A DNA stretch of 60,494 bases from JAEDHM01 sp964368645 (GTDB lineage: Bacteria > Bacillota > Clostridia > Christensenellales > CAG-1252). Where the stretch lies: assembly GCA_964368645.1 (NCBI GenBank), contig CAYJBY010000018.1:1-60494 (forward strand). Reading direction: 5' to 3'. Of the stretch, positions 32,527-40,826 are shown one piece after another (the stretch's first letter is position 1; each line of letters starts with the position of its first letter). Both the position numbers and the translations under genes were made by a program. Under the pieces are notes generated by a model. It saw nothing but the letters and a program-made list of their open reading frames with translations, made no database searches and was not told where the DNA came from.

Positions 32527-34317
32527 ATGCAGATTACCAACGATATCAAATATGTAGGTGTGAACGACCACCAGATCGATCTGTTTGAAGGTCAGTATGT
32601 TGTTCCCAACGGAATGGCATATAACTCGTATGCCATTATGGACGAAAAAATCGCCGTTATGGATACGGTGGACAGAAAATTCACGCACGAATGGCTCGAC
32701 AATCTTGCAAAGGTTCTCGGCGACAGAAAGCCGGATTATCTGATCGTTCAGCACATGGAACCCGATCACTCCGCGAACATCGTTTCGTTTATGAATACCT
32801 ATCCGGAAGCGACCATTGTTTCTTCTGCAAAGGCATTTACAATGATGAAAAACTTCTTCGGAACGGATTTTGCGGACCGCAGAATTGTTGTCGGTGAAGG
32901 AGATACACTTTCGCTCGGCACGCACACACTGACGTTTGTAACCGCGCCGATGGTGCACTGGCCGGAGGTCATCGTCACCTATGACAGCACGGATAAGGTA
33001 CTATTCTCCGCAGACGGCTTCGGAAAATTCGGAGCGCTTGACGTGGAGGAAGACTGGGCGTGCGAAGCGAGACGGTATTATTTCGGCATCGTCGGCAAAT
33101 ACGGCGCGCAGGTACAGGCACTGCTGAAAAAGGCATCCGCTCTGGATATTCAGACGATCTGCCCGTTGCACGGTCCGATTCTTTCCGATAATCTCGGATA
33201 TTATCTGAACCTTTATAACACATGGTCTTCCTACGGAGTCGAGAGTGAAGGCATTGTGATCGCGTACACCTCTGTGTACGGTAACACGAAAAAAGCGATT
33301 GAACTGCTCGCTGAGAAGCTTAAAGCGAACGGATGTCCGAAGGTTGTTGTCAATGACCTTGCAAGAGGGGACATGGCTGAATGTGTGGAGGATGCTTTCC
33401 GTTACGGAAAGATCGTACTTGCGACTACCACCTACAACGCCGATATCTTCCCGTTTATGAAAGAATTCATAAACCATCTGACCGAGCGCGGCTTCCGAAA
33501 CAAAACCGTCGGACTTATCGAAAACGGCTCTTGGGCACCGCAGGCGGCAAAAACAATGAAAGCGATGCTGGAAGGCTGCAAAGATATCACTTATACCGAC
33601 ACTACGGTAAAGATCATGTCTGCATTAAACGACGAAAGCAAAGCTCAGCTTGATGCTCTTGCCGAAGAACTGACAAAGGAATACGTCGCACAAAACGGCG
33701 AGACCGCCAACAAAAACGATCTGACGGCGCTCTTCAATATCGGTTACGGTCTTTATGTGGTCACATCGAATGACGGCAAAAAAGATAACGGCTTGATCGT
33801 CAACACGGTTTCTCAGGTCACCAATACACCGAACCGTATCGCCGTCTGCATCAATAAACAGAACTATTCGCATCACATCATTAAGCAGACGGGTATCATG
33901 AACGTCAACTGTCTGTCAGTAGATGCTCCGTTTTCCGTTTTTGAAGCTTTCGGTTTCAAGAGCGGACGAACCGTTGATAAGTTTGTTGATACAGAACCTC
34001 TGCGCTCGGACAACGGTCTTGTTTTCCTGCCGAAGTACATCAATTCGTTCATGTCCTTAAAGGTCGAACAGTACGTTGACCTTGATACGCACGGTATGTT
34101 CATCTGCTCCGTTACCGAAGCCCGCGTGATCTCCGATAAAGAAACGATGACCTACACCTATTATCAGAACAACGTCAAGCCCAAGCCGCAGACCGAAGGC
34201 AAAAAAGGTTATGTGTGCAAAGTGTGCGGATACGTTTATGAGGGGGATGAGCTTCCCGAAGACTTTGTCTGCCCGCTGTGCAAACACGGCGCAGCCGATT
34301 TTGAACCGATAAAATAA
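32527..34317 (+). CDS. flavodiiron protein fused to flavin reductase and rubredoxin domains
   Basis: 596 residues in four modules. An MBL-like diiron domain (1-240) has HMEPDH 76-81, His144, Asp163 and His215 as iron ligands. A flavodoxin domain (246-390) carries the FMN loop TSVYGNTKK. A flavin reductase-like domain (about 405-540) and a C-terminal rubredoxin (548-596, CKVCG...CPLC) complete it. Such proteins reduce O2 to water (or NO to N2O) in anaerobes; having flavin reductase and rubredoxin in one chain should let it accept electrons from NAD(P)H directly. The start follows GGAGAA. Cotranscribed with rubredoxin and rubrerythrin genes. Confidence 0.92.
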   Translation: MQITNDIKYVGVNDHQIDLFEGQYVVPNGMAYNSYAIMDEKIAVMDTVDRKFTHEWLDNLAKVLGDRKPDYLIVQHMEPDHSANIVSFMNTYPEATIVSSAKAFTMMKNFFGTDFADRRIVVGEGDTLSLGTHTLTFVTAPMVHWPEVIVTYDSTDKVLFSADGFGKFGALDVEEDWACEARRYYFGIVGKYGAQVQALLKKASALDIQTICPLHGPILSDNLGYYLNLYNTWSSYGVESEGIVIAYTSVYGNTKKAIELLAEKLKANGCPKVVVNDLARGDMAECVEDAFRYGKIVLATTTYNADIFPFMKEFINHLTERGFRNKTVGLIENGSWAPQAAKTMKAMLEGCKDITYTDTTVKIMSALNDESKAQLDALAEELTKEYVAQNGETANKNDLTALFNIGYGLYVVTSNDGKKDNGLIVNTVSQVTNTPNRIAVCINKQNYSHHIIKQTGIMNVNCLSVDAPFSVFEAFGFKSGRTVDKFVDTEPLRSDNGLVFLPKYINSFMSLKVEQYVDLDTHGMFICSVTEARVISDKETMTYTYYQNNVKPKPQTEGKKGYVCKVCGYVYEGDELPEDFVCPLCKHGAADFEPIK

Positions 34318-34340
34318 AAAATATAAAGGAGACTGAAATT

Positions 34341-34502
34341 ATGAAGTATGTATGCGATGCCTGTGGATGGGAATACGACGAGACAGTCGGTGATCCCGAT
34401 AACGGAATTGCTCCCGGAACGAAGTTTGAGAATCTTCCTGATGACTTTGAATGTCCGCTTTGCGGAGTCGGCAAAGATATGTTTTCAAAAGTTGAAGAAT
34501 GA
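34341..34502 (+). CDS. rubredoxin
   Basis: A 53-residue rubredoxin: MKYVCDACGWEYDE with CxxC, DNGIAPGTKFENLPDDFECPLCG with the second CxxC. The loop lengths are those of classic Clostridium rubredoxin. One-electron carrier for the flavodiiron protein, rubrerythrin and desulfoferrodoxin encoded around it. AAGGAG lies 10 bases upstream of the ATG; the stop is 13 bases before the next gene. Confidence 0.94.
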   Translation: MKYVCDACGWEYDETVGDPDNGIAPGTKFENLPDDFECPLCGVGKDMFSKVEE

Positions 34503-34515
34503 GGAGGAATAAGCG

Positions 34516-35160
34516 ATGAAATATATATGTTCTGTCTGCGGCTACGTTTATGACGATGCCAAAGAAAAAGTTCCTTTTGCCGATCTTCCGGATACTTGGA
34601 AATGCCCACTCTGCGGAGCTCCGAAATCCGCTTTTGAGCCTGAAAAGGAAGCAGCTACAAAACCGGCTACCGCACCGGCTCCGGTTCTTGATGAGGATAT
34701 GCAGAAGCTTTCAGCCGGGCAGCTTTCAGCATTGTTTTCCAATCTGGCAAGAGGTTGTGAAAAGCAGTACAAGCCCGAAGAGGCGTCGCTGTTCATGGAA
34801 ATTGCAGACTATTATACGGCGGCGGCTCCTGCTGTGGAGAATGCAACGATTGAGAACCTTGCTGTGCTTCTGAAAGAGGATATTCAGGAAAGATATCCTA
34901 CTGTAAAGGCAACTGCCGAAGATGCCGGGGATCGCGGTGCGCAGCGTATCTGTGTCTGGGGAGAAAAAGTCACACGTATGCTTTCAGCTCTTGTTGAACA
35001 GTACAAAAATGAAGGCGAAGCTATGCTGAGGGACACCGAAATATGGGTATGCACGGTCTGTGGGTTCGTCTACATCGGAAAGACGGCTCCCGAACTCTGC
35101 CCGGTATGCAAAGTGCCGTCATGGAAATTTGAAAAGATTGAAGGGAGACAAATGGCATGA
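34516..35160 (+). CDS. double-rubredoxin protein with helical middle domain
   Basis: 214 residues. An N-terminal rubredoxin (C5xxC8 ... C30xxC33) is followed by an Ala/Pro/Thr linker, a helical domain (about 60-170) and a C-terminal rubrerythrin-style rubredoxin (WVCTVCGFVYIG...CPVCK). The helical middle lacks the ExxH pairs of a rubrerythrin diiron site as far as I can see, so it is probably a redox adaptor rather than a peroxidase. AGGAGG precedes the ATG; the stop overlaps the next start (ATGA). Confidence 0.8.
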   Translation: MKYICSVCGYVYDDAKEKVPFADLPDTWKCPLCGAPKSAFEPEKEAATKPATAPAPVLDEDMQKLSAGQLSALFSNLARGCEKQYKPEEASLFMEIADYYTAAAPAVENATIENLAVLLKEDIQERYPTVKATAEDAGDRGAQRICVWGEKVTRMLSALVEQYKNEGEAMLRDTEIWVCTVCGFVYIGKTAPELCPVCKVPSWKFEKIEGRQMA

Positions 35161-36332
35161 AAAAAGTTGCTGTCAGGAATTTAAGATTATGCACCAAAGA
35201 CTGCCTGTGCCTTTATGTCTGTCCAACAGGGGCAACAGATACGGAGAACAGCATCATCGATGTGAACAAATGCATCGGATGCGGCATATGCGCAGAAGCA
35301 TGCCCGTCTTCAGCTATCAGCATGGTCCCGACTGAGCTTCCGCCTCAGCAGCCCAAAACCGATAATGTTACAGCAGTCTTGAATCAGCTCTCCGGTGCGA
35401 AAGCAAAAGAAGAAAAGATTGCAAGACAACTCGCAGAAGATACTGACCAGGACGGCTTATACCGGTTGATGACTGCAGCTGTGAAATCCGAGCGTCTCGT
35501 GGCAGAGGATATTCTGCGTGAGGCAGGATATATGCTTCCTCAGAGTGCCAATACCCATATTCTGTTGGAGGAACTTATCACAAATGCACCTGCGGGATTC
35601 ACGGCAGATGCTGCGAAAAAATTGCTTACATTGATACCCAATAACGAAAAAATCACAAAGAAAGAGGTAAAGAAAATGAAAACTTATAAGTGTCTGGTGT
35701 GTGGAAAAGTATTTGAGGTTGAGGATGGCGTTGAGCCGGTATGCCCCCTTTGCAAGGCAAAAGGTGACAAGCTGGAACTTGTAGAAGAAAAGAAATCTAA
35801 TCCTTATGCGGGAACGCAGACTGAAAAGAACCTGCAGGCTGCCTTTGCCGGCGAGTCTCAGGCAAGAAACAAATATACATATTTTGCTTCTACTGCGAAA
35901 AAGGAAGGCTATGAGCAGATTTCTGCGCTTTTCCTCAAAACGGCTGACAATGAAAAAGAACACGCTAAGATGTGGTTCAAAGAGCTGAACGGGATCGGCG
36001 ATACCGCTGCCAACCTTGCAGCCGCCGCTGACGGTGAGAACTACGAATGGACGGATATGTACGAGGGCTTTGCAAAGACTGCAGAGGAAGAAGGCTTTAC
36101 CGCACTTGCCGCAAAATTCCGTGCTGTTGCCGCAATCGAGAAGCATCACGAGGAAAGATACCGTGCACTCCTTCACAACGTGGAGGCACAGGAAGTATTC
36201 GCCAAGAGCGAAGTCAAAGTCTGGGAATGCCGCAACTGCGGTCATATCGTAGTCGGAACAAAGGCTCCCGAAATCTGCCCTGTTTGCGCACATCCGCAGG
36301 CGTATTTTGAAATCAATGCAGAAAATTATTGA
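35157..36332 (+). CDS. ferredoxin-rubrerythrin fusion
   Basis: 391 residues. The N-terminal part has two [4Fe-4S]-type Cys groups (C12, C16, C18, C22; C39xxC42xxC45xxxC49). A helical linker (60-170) leads to a complete rubrerythrin: rubredoxin-like CLVCGKVFEVEDGVEPVCPLC, then a four-helix diiron domain with AGESQARNKY, EKEHAKMW and EEEGF ... EKHHEERY, then a second rubredoxin (CRNCG...CPVC). Rubrerythrins reduce peroxide. The rubrerythrin begins at Met174 (base 35676), which has AGAGGT seven bases upstream, so a separate rubrerythrin could also be made from within the gene. Confidence 0.88.
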   Translation: MKKVAVRNLRLCTKDCLCLYVCPTGATDTENSIIDVNKCIGCGICAEACPSSAISMVPTELPPQQPKTDNVTAVLNQLSGAKAKEEKIARQLAEDTDQDGLYRLMTAAVKSERLVAEDILREAGYMLPQSANTHILLEELITNAPAGFTADAAKKLLTLIPNNEKITKKEVKKMKTYKCLVCGKVFEVEDGVEPVCPLCKAKGDKLELVEEKKSNPYAGTQTEKNLQAAFAGESQARNKYTYFASTAKKEGYEQISALFLKTADNEKEHAKMWFKELNGIGDTAANLAAAADGENYEWTDMYEGFAKTAEEEGFTALAAKFRAVAAIEKHHEERYRALLHNVEAQEVFAKSEVKVWECRNCGHIVVGTKAPEICPVCAHPQAYFEINAENY

Positions 36333-36348
36333 TGCGAGGTACAGCAAT

Positions 36349-36723
36349 ATGGAAATGAAGTTTTATAGATGCGCTCACTGCGGTCAGATCATTGCCATCG
36401 TCAAGAAGACCGGCGTTCCCGTTATTTGCTGCGGTGAGCCGATGCAGGAAATCATCCCCGGCACAACGGATGCCGCTGCCGAAAAGCATATTCCTGTGTA
36501 CGAAGTAAAAGACGGAAAAGTGTTTGTTACGGTTGGCTCCGTCGAGCATCCTATGCTTGATAATCATTATATTGAGTGGGTTTCCATCCAGACGAAGTTC
36601 GGCAATCAGCGCAAGTCATTGAAACCCGGCATGGATCCGAAGATCTGCTTCTCCATCTGTGAGGGTGATGAAGTCGAAGCTGTTTACGCCTACTGCAATC
36701 TGCATTCTCTTTGGAAGGCGTAA
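36349..36723 (+). CDS. dfx: desulfoferrodoxin (superoxide reductase)
   Basis: A 124-residue class I enzyme. The N-terminal desulforedoxin iron site is CAHCG ... CCG. The active-site iron ligands are in EKHIPVYE, VEHPM, HYIEW and the terminal CNLHSLW (Cys and His). It reduces superoxide to peroxide with electrons from rubredoxin, without making oxygen. The ATG at 36349 follows GAGGT; the earlier in-frame ATG overlaps the rubrerythrin end. Confidence 0.95.
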   Translation: MEMKFYRCAHCGQIIAIVKKTGVPVICCGEPMQEIIPGTTDAAAEKHIPVYEVKDGKVFVTVGSVEHPMLDNHYIEWVSIQTKFGNQRKSLKPGMDPKICFSICEGDEVEAVYAYCNLHSLWKA

Positions 36724-36752
36724 GATAAAACATACATTCAGGAGGCGAAAAG

Positions 36753-37418
36753 ATGGACGAGCTGCTTGAAAAACTCCCTTATTGGAGTACGCTCAATGAT
36801 ACGGAAAAAAGAACAGTAAGGGACTCGGCAATCGTAAACCATTACGAAAGCGGGAATACACTACACGGAAACTACGATAAAGGCGTAAGTTGTTTCGGGA
36901 TGATTTACGTGATTTCCGGTGAACTGAGAGCGTATATTCTTTCCGAAGAAGGCAGAGAAATCACACTTTTTCGCCTTCGTGATGGTGACTGCTGCGTACT
37001 TTCCGCCTCCTGTATCATTGCTCAGATTAGTTTTGACACTCTGATAACAGCTACAAGTGATGCTGATGTTTTGATCGTTCCGACGGCTGTATTCGAACGA
37101 CTCATGAACGGGAATATCCATGTCAAATGCTTTATGTATGAGCTTGCGACGGAACGTTTTTCCACCGTAATGTGGGTAATGCAACAGATCCTGTTTTACC
37201 GCTTCGATCAGCGTCTGGCAACATTCCTGTTAAGCGAATATCGGCGGACAGGTGTTCCAACGATTCGAATGACACAGGAACAAATCGCGCAGAACGTCAA
37301 TTCCGCACGAGAAGTCGTAGCAAGAATGCTGAAACAGTTTGCTTTGGACGGGCTGATCGAAAACCAGCGCGGTATCATTATACTAAAAGACATCGACGGA
37401 CTTGAAAAATTGCAGTAA
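36753..37418 (+). CDS. Crp/Fnr-family transcriptional regulator
   Basis: 221 residues. The cyclic-nucleotide-binding-like domain occupies 15-130 (LHGNYDKGVSCFGMIYVISGELRAYILSEEGREITLFRLRDGDCCVLS) and the winged helix 145-215 (MTQEQIAQNVNSAREVVARMLKQF). Cys residues at C48 and in DGDCCVLSASC could sense redox or hold a cluster. As the last gene after desulfoferrodoxin it probably controls the whole cluster in response to oxygen or reactive species; that is inference. AGGAGG precedes the ATG. Confidence 0.9.
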   Translation: MDELLEKLPYWSTLNDTEKRTVRDSAIVNHYESGNTLHGNYDKGVSCFGMIYVISGELRAYILSEEGREITLFRLRDGDCCVLSASCIIAQISFDTLITATSDADVLIVPTAVFERLMNGNIHVKCFMYELATERFSTVMWVMQQILFYRFDQRLATFLLSEYRRTGVPTIRMTQEQIAQNVNSAREVVARMLKQFALDGLIENQRGIIILKDIDGLEKLQ

Positions 37419-37426
37419 AACCATTT

Positions 37427-37465
37427 AAAAATGCGACCCGGTTACAGAATCAAGCCGCATTTTTT
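37427..37465 (+). terminator. terminator of the oxygen-defence operon
   Basis: AAAATGCG and CGCATTTTTT pair around a loop of about twenty bases; a T-run follows. It separates the Crp gene from the thioredoxin pair. Confidence 0.75.
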
Positions 37466-37502
37466 GATAACATCATAATAGAAAAAACACGGAGTATGAA
37501 TT

Positions 37503-37709
37503 ATGAAAATTAAACTGAATCCGGATGCGGAAATCGTAAATACCGTCAAAGAAGGGCTGAAACAGACCGGTGGTTACTGCCCCTGCCGCAGAGAAAAAAC
37601 GGAAGATACCAAATGTATGTGCAAGGAATTCCGTGAGCAGATCGCAGACCCGAATTATGAAGGCTTTTGCCATTGTATGCTGTATTATAAATCACTGAAA
37701 GACGAATAA
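37503..37709 (+). CDS. ferredoxin:thioredoxin reductase catalytic-subunit-like protein
   Basis: 68 residues. The Cys pattern GYCPCR ... KCMC ... GFCHCMLYY matches the catalytic chain of ferredoxin:thioredoxin reductase, which uses a [4Fe-4S] cluster next to a redox disulfide. It is shorter than the plant enzyme but typical of bacterial members. It is 13 bases upstream of a thioredoxin gene, which would be its substrate, giving a ferredoxin-driven thiol system. Confidence 0.88.
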   Translation: MKIKLNPDAEIVNTVKEGLKQTGGYCPCRREKTEDTKCMCKEFREQIADPNYEGFCHCMLYYKSLKDE

Positions 37710-37722
37710 AGGAGAATTTATT

Positions 37723-38031
37723 ATGGCTGAAATTACGATCACAAAAGAAAATTTTGAATCAGAAGTAATAAAATCGGACAAGCCCGTGCTGATTGATTTT
37801 TGGGCGACATGGTGCGGCCCCTGCAAGATGCTTTCTCCGGTCATTACCGAAATTGCAAAGGAATACGAAGGAAAAGTCAAGGTCGGTAAGGTCAATGTTG
37901 ACGAACAGCCGGAGCTTGCCTCTTCGTTCCGCGTGGCAAGCATCCCGACTGTTGTTGTGATAAAAGATGGAAAAGTTACCAATATGTCTGTTGGATATCG
38001 TCCGAAGGAACAGATCGAAGCTTTGCTGTAA
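37723..38031 (+). CDS. trxA: thioredoxin
   Basis: A 102-residue thioredoxin: LIDFWATWCGPCKM with the WCGPC active site, VGKVNVDEQPELASSF, and the cis-Pro in RVASIPTVVVIKDGK. Likely recipient of electrons from the adjacent FTR-like protein and donor for the single-Cys peroxiredoxin at 32060. AAGGAGAA precedes the ATG. Confidence 0.95.
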   Translation: MAEITITKENFESEVIKSDKPVLIDFWATWCGPCKMLSPVITEIAKEYEGKVKVGKVNVDEQPELASSFRVASIPTVVVIKDGKVTNMSVGYRPKEQIEALL

Positions 38032-38067
38032 AAAAGCAGAAATCCATTTGTTATGGCGGGACAGAGC

Positions 38068-38339
38068 AATGCCCATACATCTTGAAGTTTCTGAATATCT
38101 GTGCTATAATAAAATAACAAATTTGAAGTCGATATCTTCGCGTCTTGTTTGCAGAACAATGAAGCCGATCTCCATAGTCTCCGATTTAATCTCCACCAAG
38201 CCGAGACATTATAAACCGATATAAGAGATTATGGGAAACGCCAATATTGGCGGATGCTGATATAGGGCAATATAAGTCGTTAAGGGACGAAAATATATAA
38301 TAGGTTTTTACGTCCCGACAATGAAACCTTTGGACTCTG
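38068..38339 (+). repeat. 270-bp promoter-bearing repeat, copy 2
   Basis: Full-length homologue of 29664-29923: TTGAAG-N17-TATAAT with upstream TG, AGTCTCC-x-ATTTAATCTCC, AAGCCGA, GGACGAAAATAT, CCGACAATGAA. It runs into the MetRS fragment, whose first codons coincide with the repeat end. A further CTCCAATTTAGTCTCC stands at about 38812. Confidence 0.75.
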
Positions 38340-38779
38340 ATAAGAAGGTCGAGAAGGCTGCTGAGGCTCCTGTTGAAGCTGCTCCGATTGTTGAAGAAAA
38401 GATCGATTTCAGCAATGTAGTAATCAAACCTCTCTTTGAAGATTCTGTCGATTTTGAGACTTTCAGCAAGTCCGATTTCCGCGCTGTAAAGGTTCTTGAA
38501 TGTGAAGCAGTGCCGAAATCCAAGAAGCTCTTAAAGTTCACTCTGGATGACGAAACAGGCGTAAATAGAACGATTTTAAGCGATATTCACGCATTTTATG
38601 AGCCCGAAGAACTCGTTGGCAAGACCTTGATTGCAATCACAAATCTGCCTCCGAGACCGATGATGGGCATCGACTCTTGCGGTATGCTTCTCTCCTCAAT
38701 TAACAAGCGCGGTGAAGAGGAAGAACTCCATCTTTTGATGGTCGATAACCACATTCCGGCGGGCGCAAAACTCTATTGA
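38321..38779 (+). CDS. MetRS C-terminal tRNA-binding domain, stand-alone or fragment
   Basis: 152 residues. After an Ala/Glu/Pro linker, residues 50-152 form the EMAP/CsaA-type tRNA-binding domain: FSKSDFRAVKVLECEAVPKSKKLLKFTLDD, YEPEELVGKTLIAITNLPPRPMMGIDSCGMLL, and the end HIPAGAKLY. This is the usual C-terminus of bacterial methionyl-tRNA synthetase, but the catalytic domain is absent and the frame begins inside the end of the promoter repeat. Either a recombination remnant of metG or a free tRNA-binding protein expressed from the repeat's promoter. A terminator follows. Confidence 0.75.
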   Translation: MKPLDSDKKVEKAAEAPVEAAPIVEEKIDFSNVVIKPLFEDSVDFETFSKSDFRAVKVLECEAVPKSKKLLKFTLDDETGVNRTILSDIHAFYEPEELVGKTLIAITNLPPRPMMGIDSCGMLLSSINKRGEEEELHLLMVDNHIPAGAKLY

Positions 38780-38914
38780 TTTTGGGTGAATAAAGGCTAA
38801 AATCTCCAATTTAGTCTCCAAAAATCACCAATCGTTCTCCAATTTGGAGCAAATCAATGTGTGATTTCCCGTATAATCCCGTAAAATCACATAATAGCAT
38901 ATAGTTTCCCACAA

Positions 38915-38947
38915 GACTCACTATCGAAAGGTAGTGGGTCTTTTTTT
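38915..38947 (+). terminator. terminator after the MetRS domain
   Basis: GACTCACTATC and GGTAGTGGGTC pair fully (G-T pairs allowed) around a GAAA loop, followed by seven T. From here to 39193 no gene is supported. Confidence 0.9.
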
Positions 38948-39193
38948 ATTTCCTGCGTTTTGACCAACTGACCAATTTGTCTGTGAAGATATAACAATAT
39001 ACATAAGGATACTTTCCGCTGTGATTCCACGACGGGATTTTTTGCTTTCTGGGGGGTTACATGAGCTCAAAAAATTTTTTTGAAAAAGTTTCAAAAAGCG
39101 TGTTGTTTTTCGGCCTCAAAAGTTGCTGTAAGGGATTGTGTGGCAAAACCCCGCGATGCACTTTGACAATTGAATATATACCATACATTTCGG

Positions 39194-39230
39194 CAAAAAA
39201 GGACAGCCCTCATAAAATGAAGGCTGTTTT
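39194..39230 (-). terminator. terminator of the tnpV gene
   Basis: ACAGCC (39203-39208) pairs with GGCTGT (39222-39227); on the minus strand the stem is followed by CC and six T. Confidence 0.65.
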
Positions 39231-39262
39231 ATCTAAGGTGTTGTCAGTATTTTCAATACTAA

Positions 39263-39631
39263 TCATATGAAAATAAGCTTCTTGTTGACTATTTCGGTAG
39301 CTTGTGCTCGCACGGCATTCATACGGCATACCCACTCCATTTGGTCTGATGCTTTGAGAGCTTCCGTGATGCCGTCACGCTCGGCAAGTTGCTTTACCAG
39401 TTGAGAAAACATTTCCTCTGCCTGCCGGTCGATGTCGGCAAGGTAGGCATTCATCTTACCGCTGATCGTCAACTGACTGAAAAGGATACGATTCGTTTGC
39501 CTTAGATGGCGATAGTGCCTCGTACCCCATACGCCGATGGGCTTTTCTTCCGGCAGTTCAATATTGGGGAGCAGATAATCTCCGACCTGCGTATATGTAC
39601 CGCCCATTTGCTCGAATAATGATTTTTCCAT
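39263..39631 (-). CDS. TnpV-family transposon-encoded protein
   Basis: 122 residues. The sequence MEKSLFEQMGGTYTQVGDYLLPNIELPEE, then GVWGTRHYRHLRQTNRILFSQL and LYKQLAERDGITEALKASDQMEWVCRMNAV, matches TnpV, an accessory protein of Tn4451-type transposons of Clostridia. The large resolvase TnpX is absent, so this is a remnant or a passenger of another element. I chose the ATG at 39631 (after GGAG) over a TTG three codons earlier. It follows a 58-residue gene after five bases. Confidence 0.88.
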   Translation of the reverse strand: MEKSLFEQMGGTYTQVGDYLLPNIELPEEKPIGVWGTRHYRHLRQTNRILFSQLTISGKMNAYLADIDRQAEEMFSQLVKQLAERDGITEALKASDQMEWVCRMNAVRAQATEIVNKKLIFI

Positions 39632-39636
39632 TTCGT

Positions 39637-39813
39637 TCAACTCCTAACTTTGATTTTCTTTGTGGGTGCATCAATGATTTTGAGTAGCAGTGCGGATACA
39701 TCTTCGATCGGCTTTTCCTCGTCAATATACATCGTCCGTGCCTTGTTGACGCATCCGACCAATAACCGATACTCAAAATCGTCCAGTACCAACCGCCTTT
39801 TGATTTCTTTCAT
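39637..39813 (-). CDS. 58-residue protein upstream of tnpV
   Basis: A short frame beginning MKEIKRRLVLDDFEYRLL and ending KKIKVRS, mostly helical and charged. Its stop lies five bases before the tnpV start and its own end carries the tnpV ribosome site, so the two form an operon. Similar short proteins are often found upstream of tnpV in clostridial transposons. No strong ribosome site is seen before its ATG. The function is unknown. Confidence 0.65.
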   Translation of the reverse strand: MKEIKRRLVLDDFEYRLLVGCVNKARTMYIDEEKPIEDVSALLLKIIDAPTKKIKVRS

Positions 39814-39898
39814 AGCAAAACTCTTTCCCCTTTGATTGTGCTATTGATGCTTGTACGGCTCATTCTTATAAAATGAATTGCCTTGTAATTATCGATTG

Positions 39899-39936
39899 AA
39901 AAAAGGTGCAAGCAACTAAAATTTGCACCTTTTTTG
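39899..39936. terminator. bidirectional hairpin at the right end of the foreign segment
   Basis: AAAAAAGGTGCAA pairs with TTGCACCTTTTTT, with A/T runs on both sides. ATTGCACC and ATGCACCTTTTT recur within the next 60 bases. Confidence 0.8.
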
Positions 39937-39996
39937 AAAAAAGAAATAGAGATTGCACCCGTCTTTTAACCGAAAATGCACCTTTTTCTGTTTGTA

Positions 39997-40815
39997 TCAA
40001 AATAACTCATCAATCACGTATAAAAAGTCCACGTATTCCGTCAAGGTCTCCTTGTGCGTCAGCATCATACGGCGTTCGATACGGCGCAGTATGGTGGTTT
40101 GCTTGTAATGGGTGAAGTTGATATTGCTTATCTTTTTGAGGATAACGTAAACCTTCTTCATCAGCTCCTCGTCGATTTGTTTTTCCGTCTTCACGGGGAC
40201 GACCTTGCTGACAGAGCTGGAAATGTGCATCAGCTCCAAGGCGATTTTTTCGGGAGAAAGCTGTGCGTCAACGATACCCGTGCGGATTGCGCTTCGCGGC
40301 ATACCGTCAAACTTCGCGGTGTCCACGTCCTGCACCAATATCAGTCCGTCGTTTTCCTTGATGGACTTGATACCGTTGGAGCCGTCCGAGCCTGTACCCG
40401 ACAAAACTATCGCTATGGCGCGCGTGCCTGCCTCCGCCGCTAAGGAATGGAAGAAAAGGTCGATGGGCAGATTAAGCTCGTGTTCCTTTTGAGAACTCAA
40501 AAGCAGCTTGCCCTTGGATAAGCGCATATTCTTACCCGGCTGAATTACGTAAACGCAATCGGGCTTTATCTCCATACCGTCCTCCACCTGTATCACAGGC
40601 ATAGAGGTGTATTTGGAAAGTATCTCGCTGAGTAGGCTCTTGTAGTCCGGCGAAAGGTGCTGAACTATGATATACGGAAAGCCCGTGTTGGAGGGGAGTG
40701 CGGTCAATAGCTTCTGTAACGCCTCCAGTCCGCCTGCCGACGCGCCGATACCGACAATGTAATCTTCCGACTGCGGTCTTTGTATGTTATCCTTTTGTAA
40801 TGCTTCACTGTTCAT
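39997..40815 (-). pseudogene. CheB-CheR fusion protein truncated early in the CheR domain
   Basis: The frame has a complete CheB methylesterase domain (residues 18-200): Ser26 in GASAGG, His53 in VQHLSP and Asp144 in GTGSDG form the triad. The start of a CheR domain follows (225-265: FTHYKQTTILRRIERRMML ... LTEYVDFL). CheR should continue for about 230 residues with the SAM-binding domain, but the sequence changes to YVIDELF and stop at about 40020, where host-like sequence ends. AGGAGG precedes the ATG; the Hpt gene is 11 bases upstream. The remaining methylesterase may still act on a receptor or two-component partner. Confidence 0.85.
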
Positions 40816-40826
40816 AGTCCGTCCTC

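Noticed and set aside
35457..36347. 296-residue minus-strand open frame opposite rubrerythrin
   Set aside because: The opposite strand encodes a recognised rubrerythrin with all motifs; the frame has no start signal or family resemblance.
39061..39270. 69-residue plus-strand frame after the MetRS domain
   Set aside because: Low-complexity Lys/Phe/Ser translation of AT-rich spacer that runs over the tnpV terminator.
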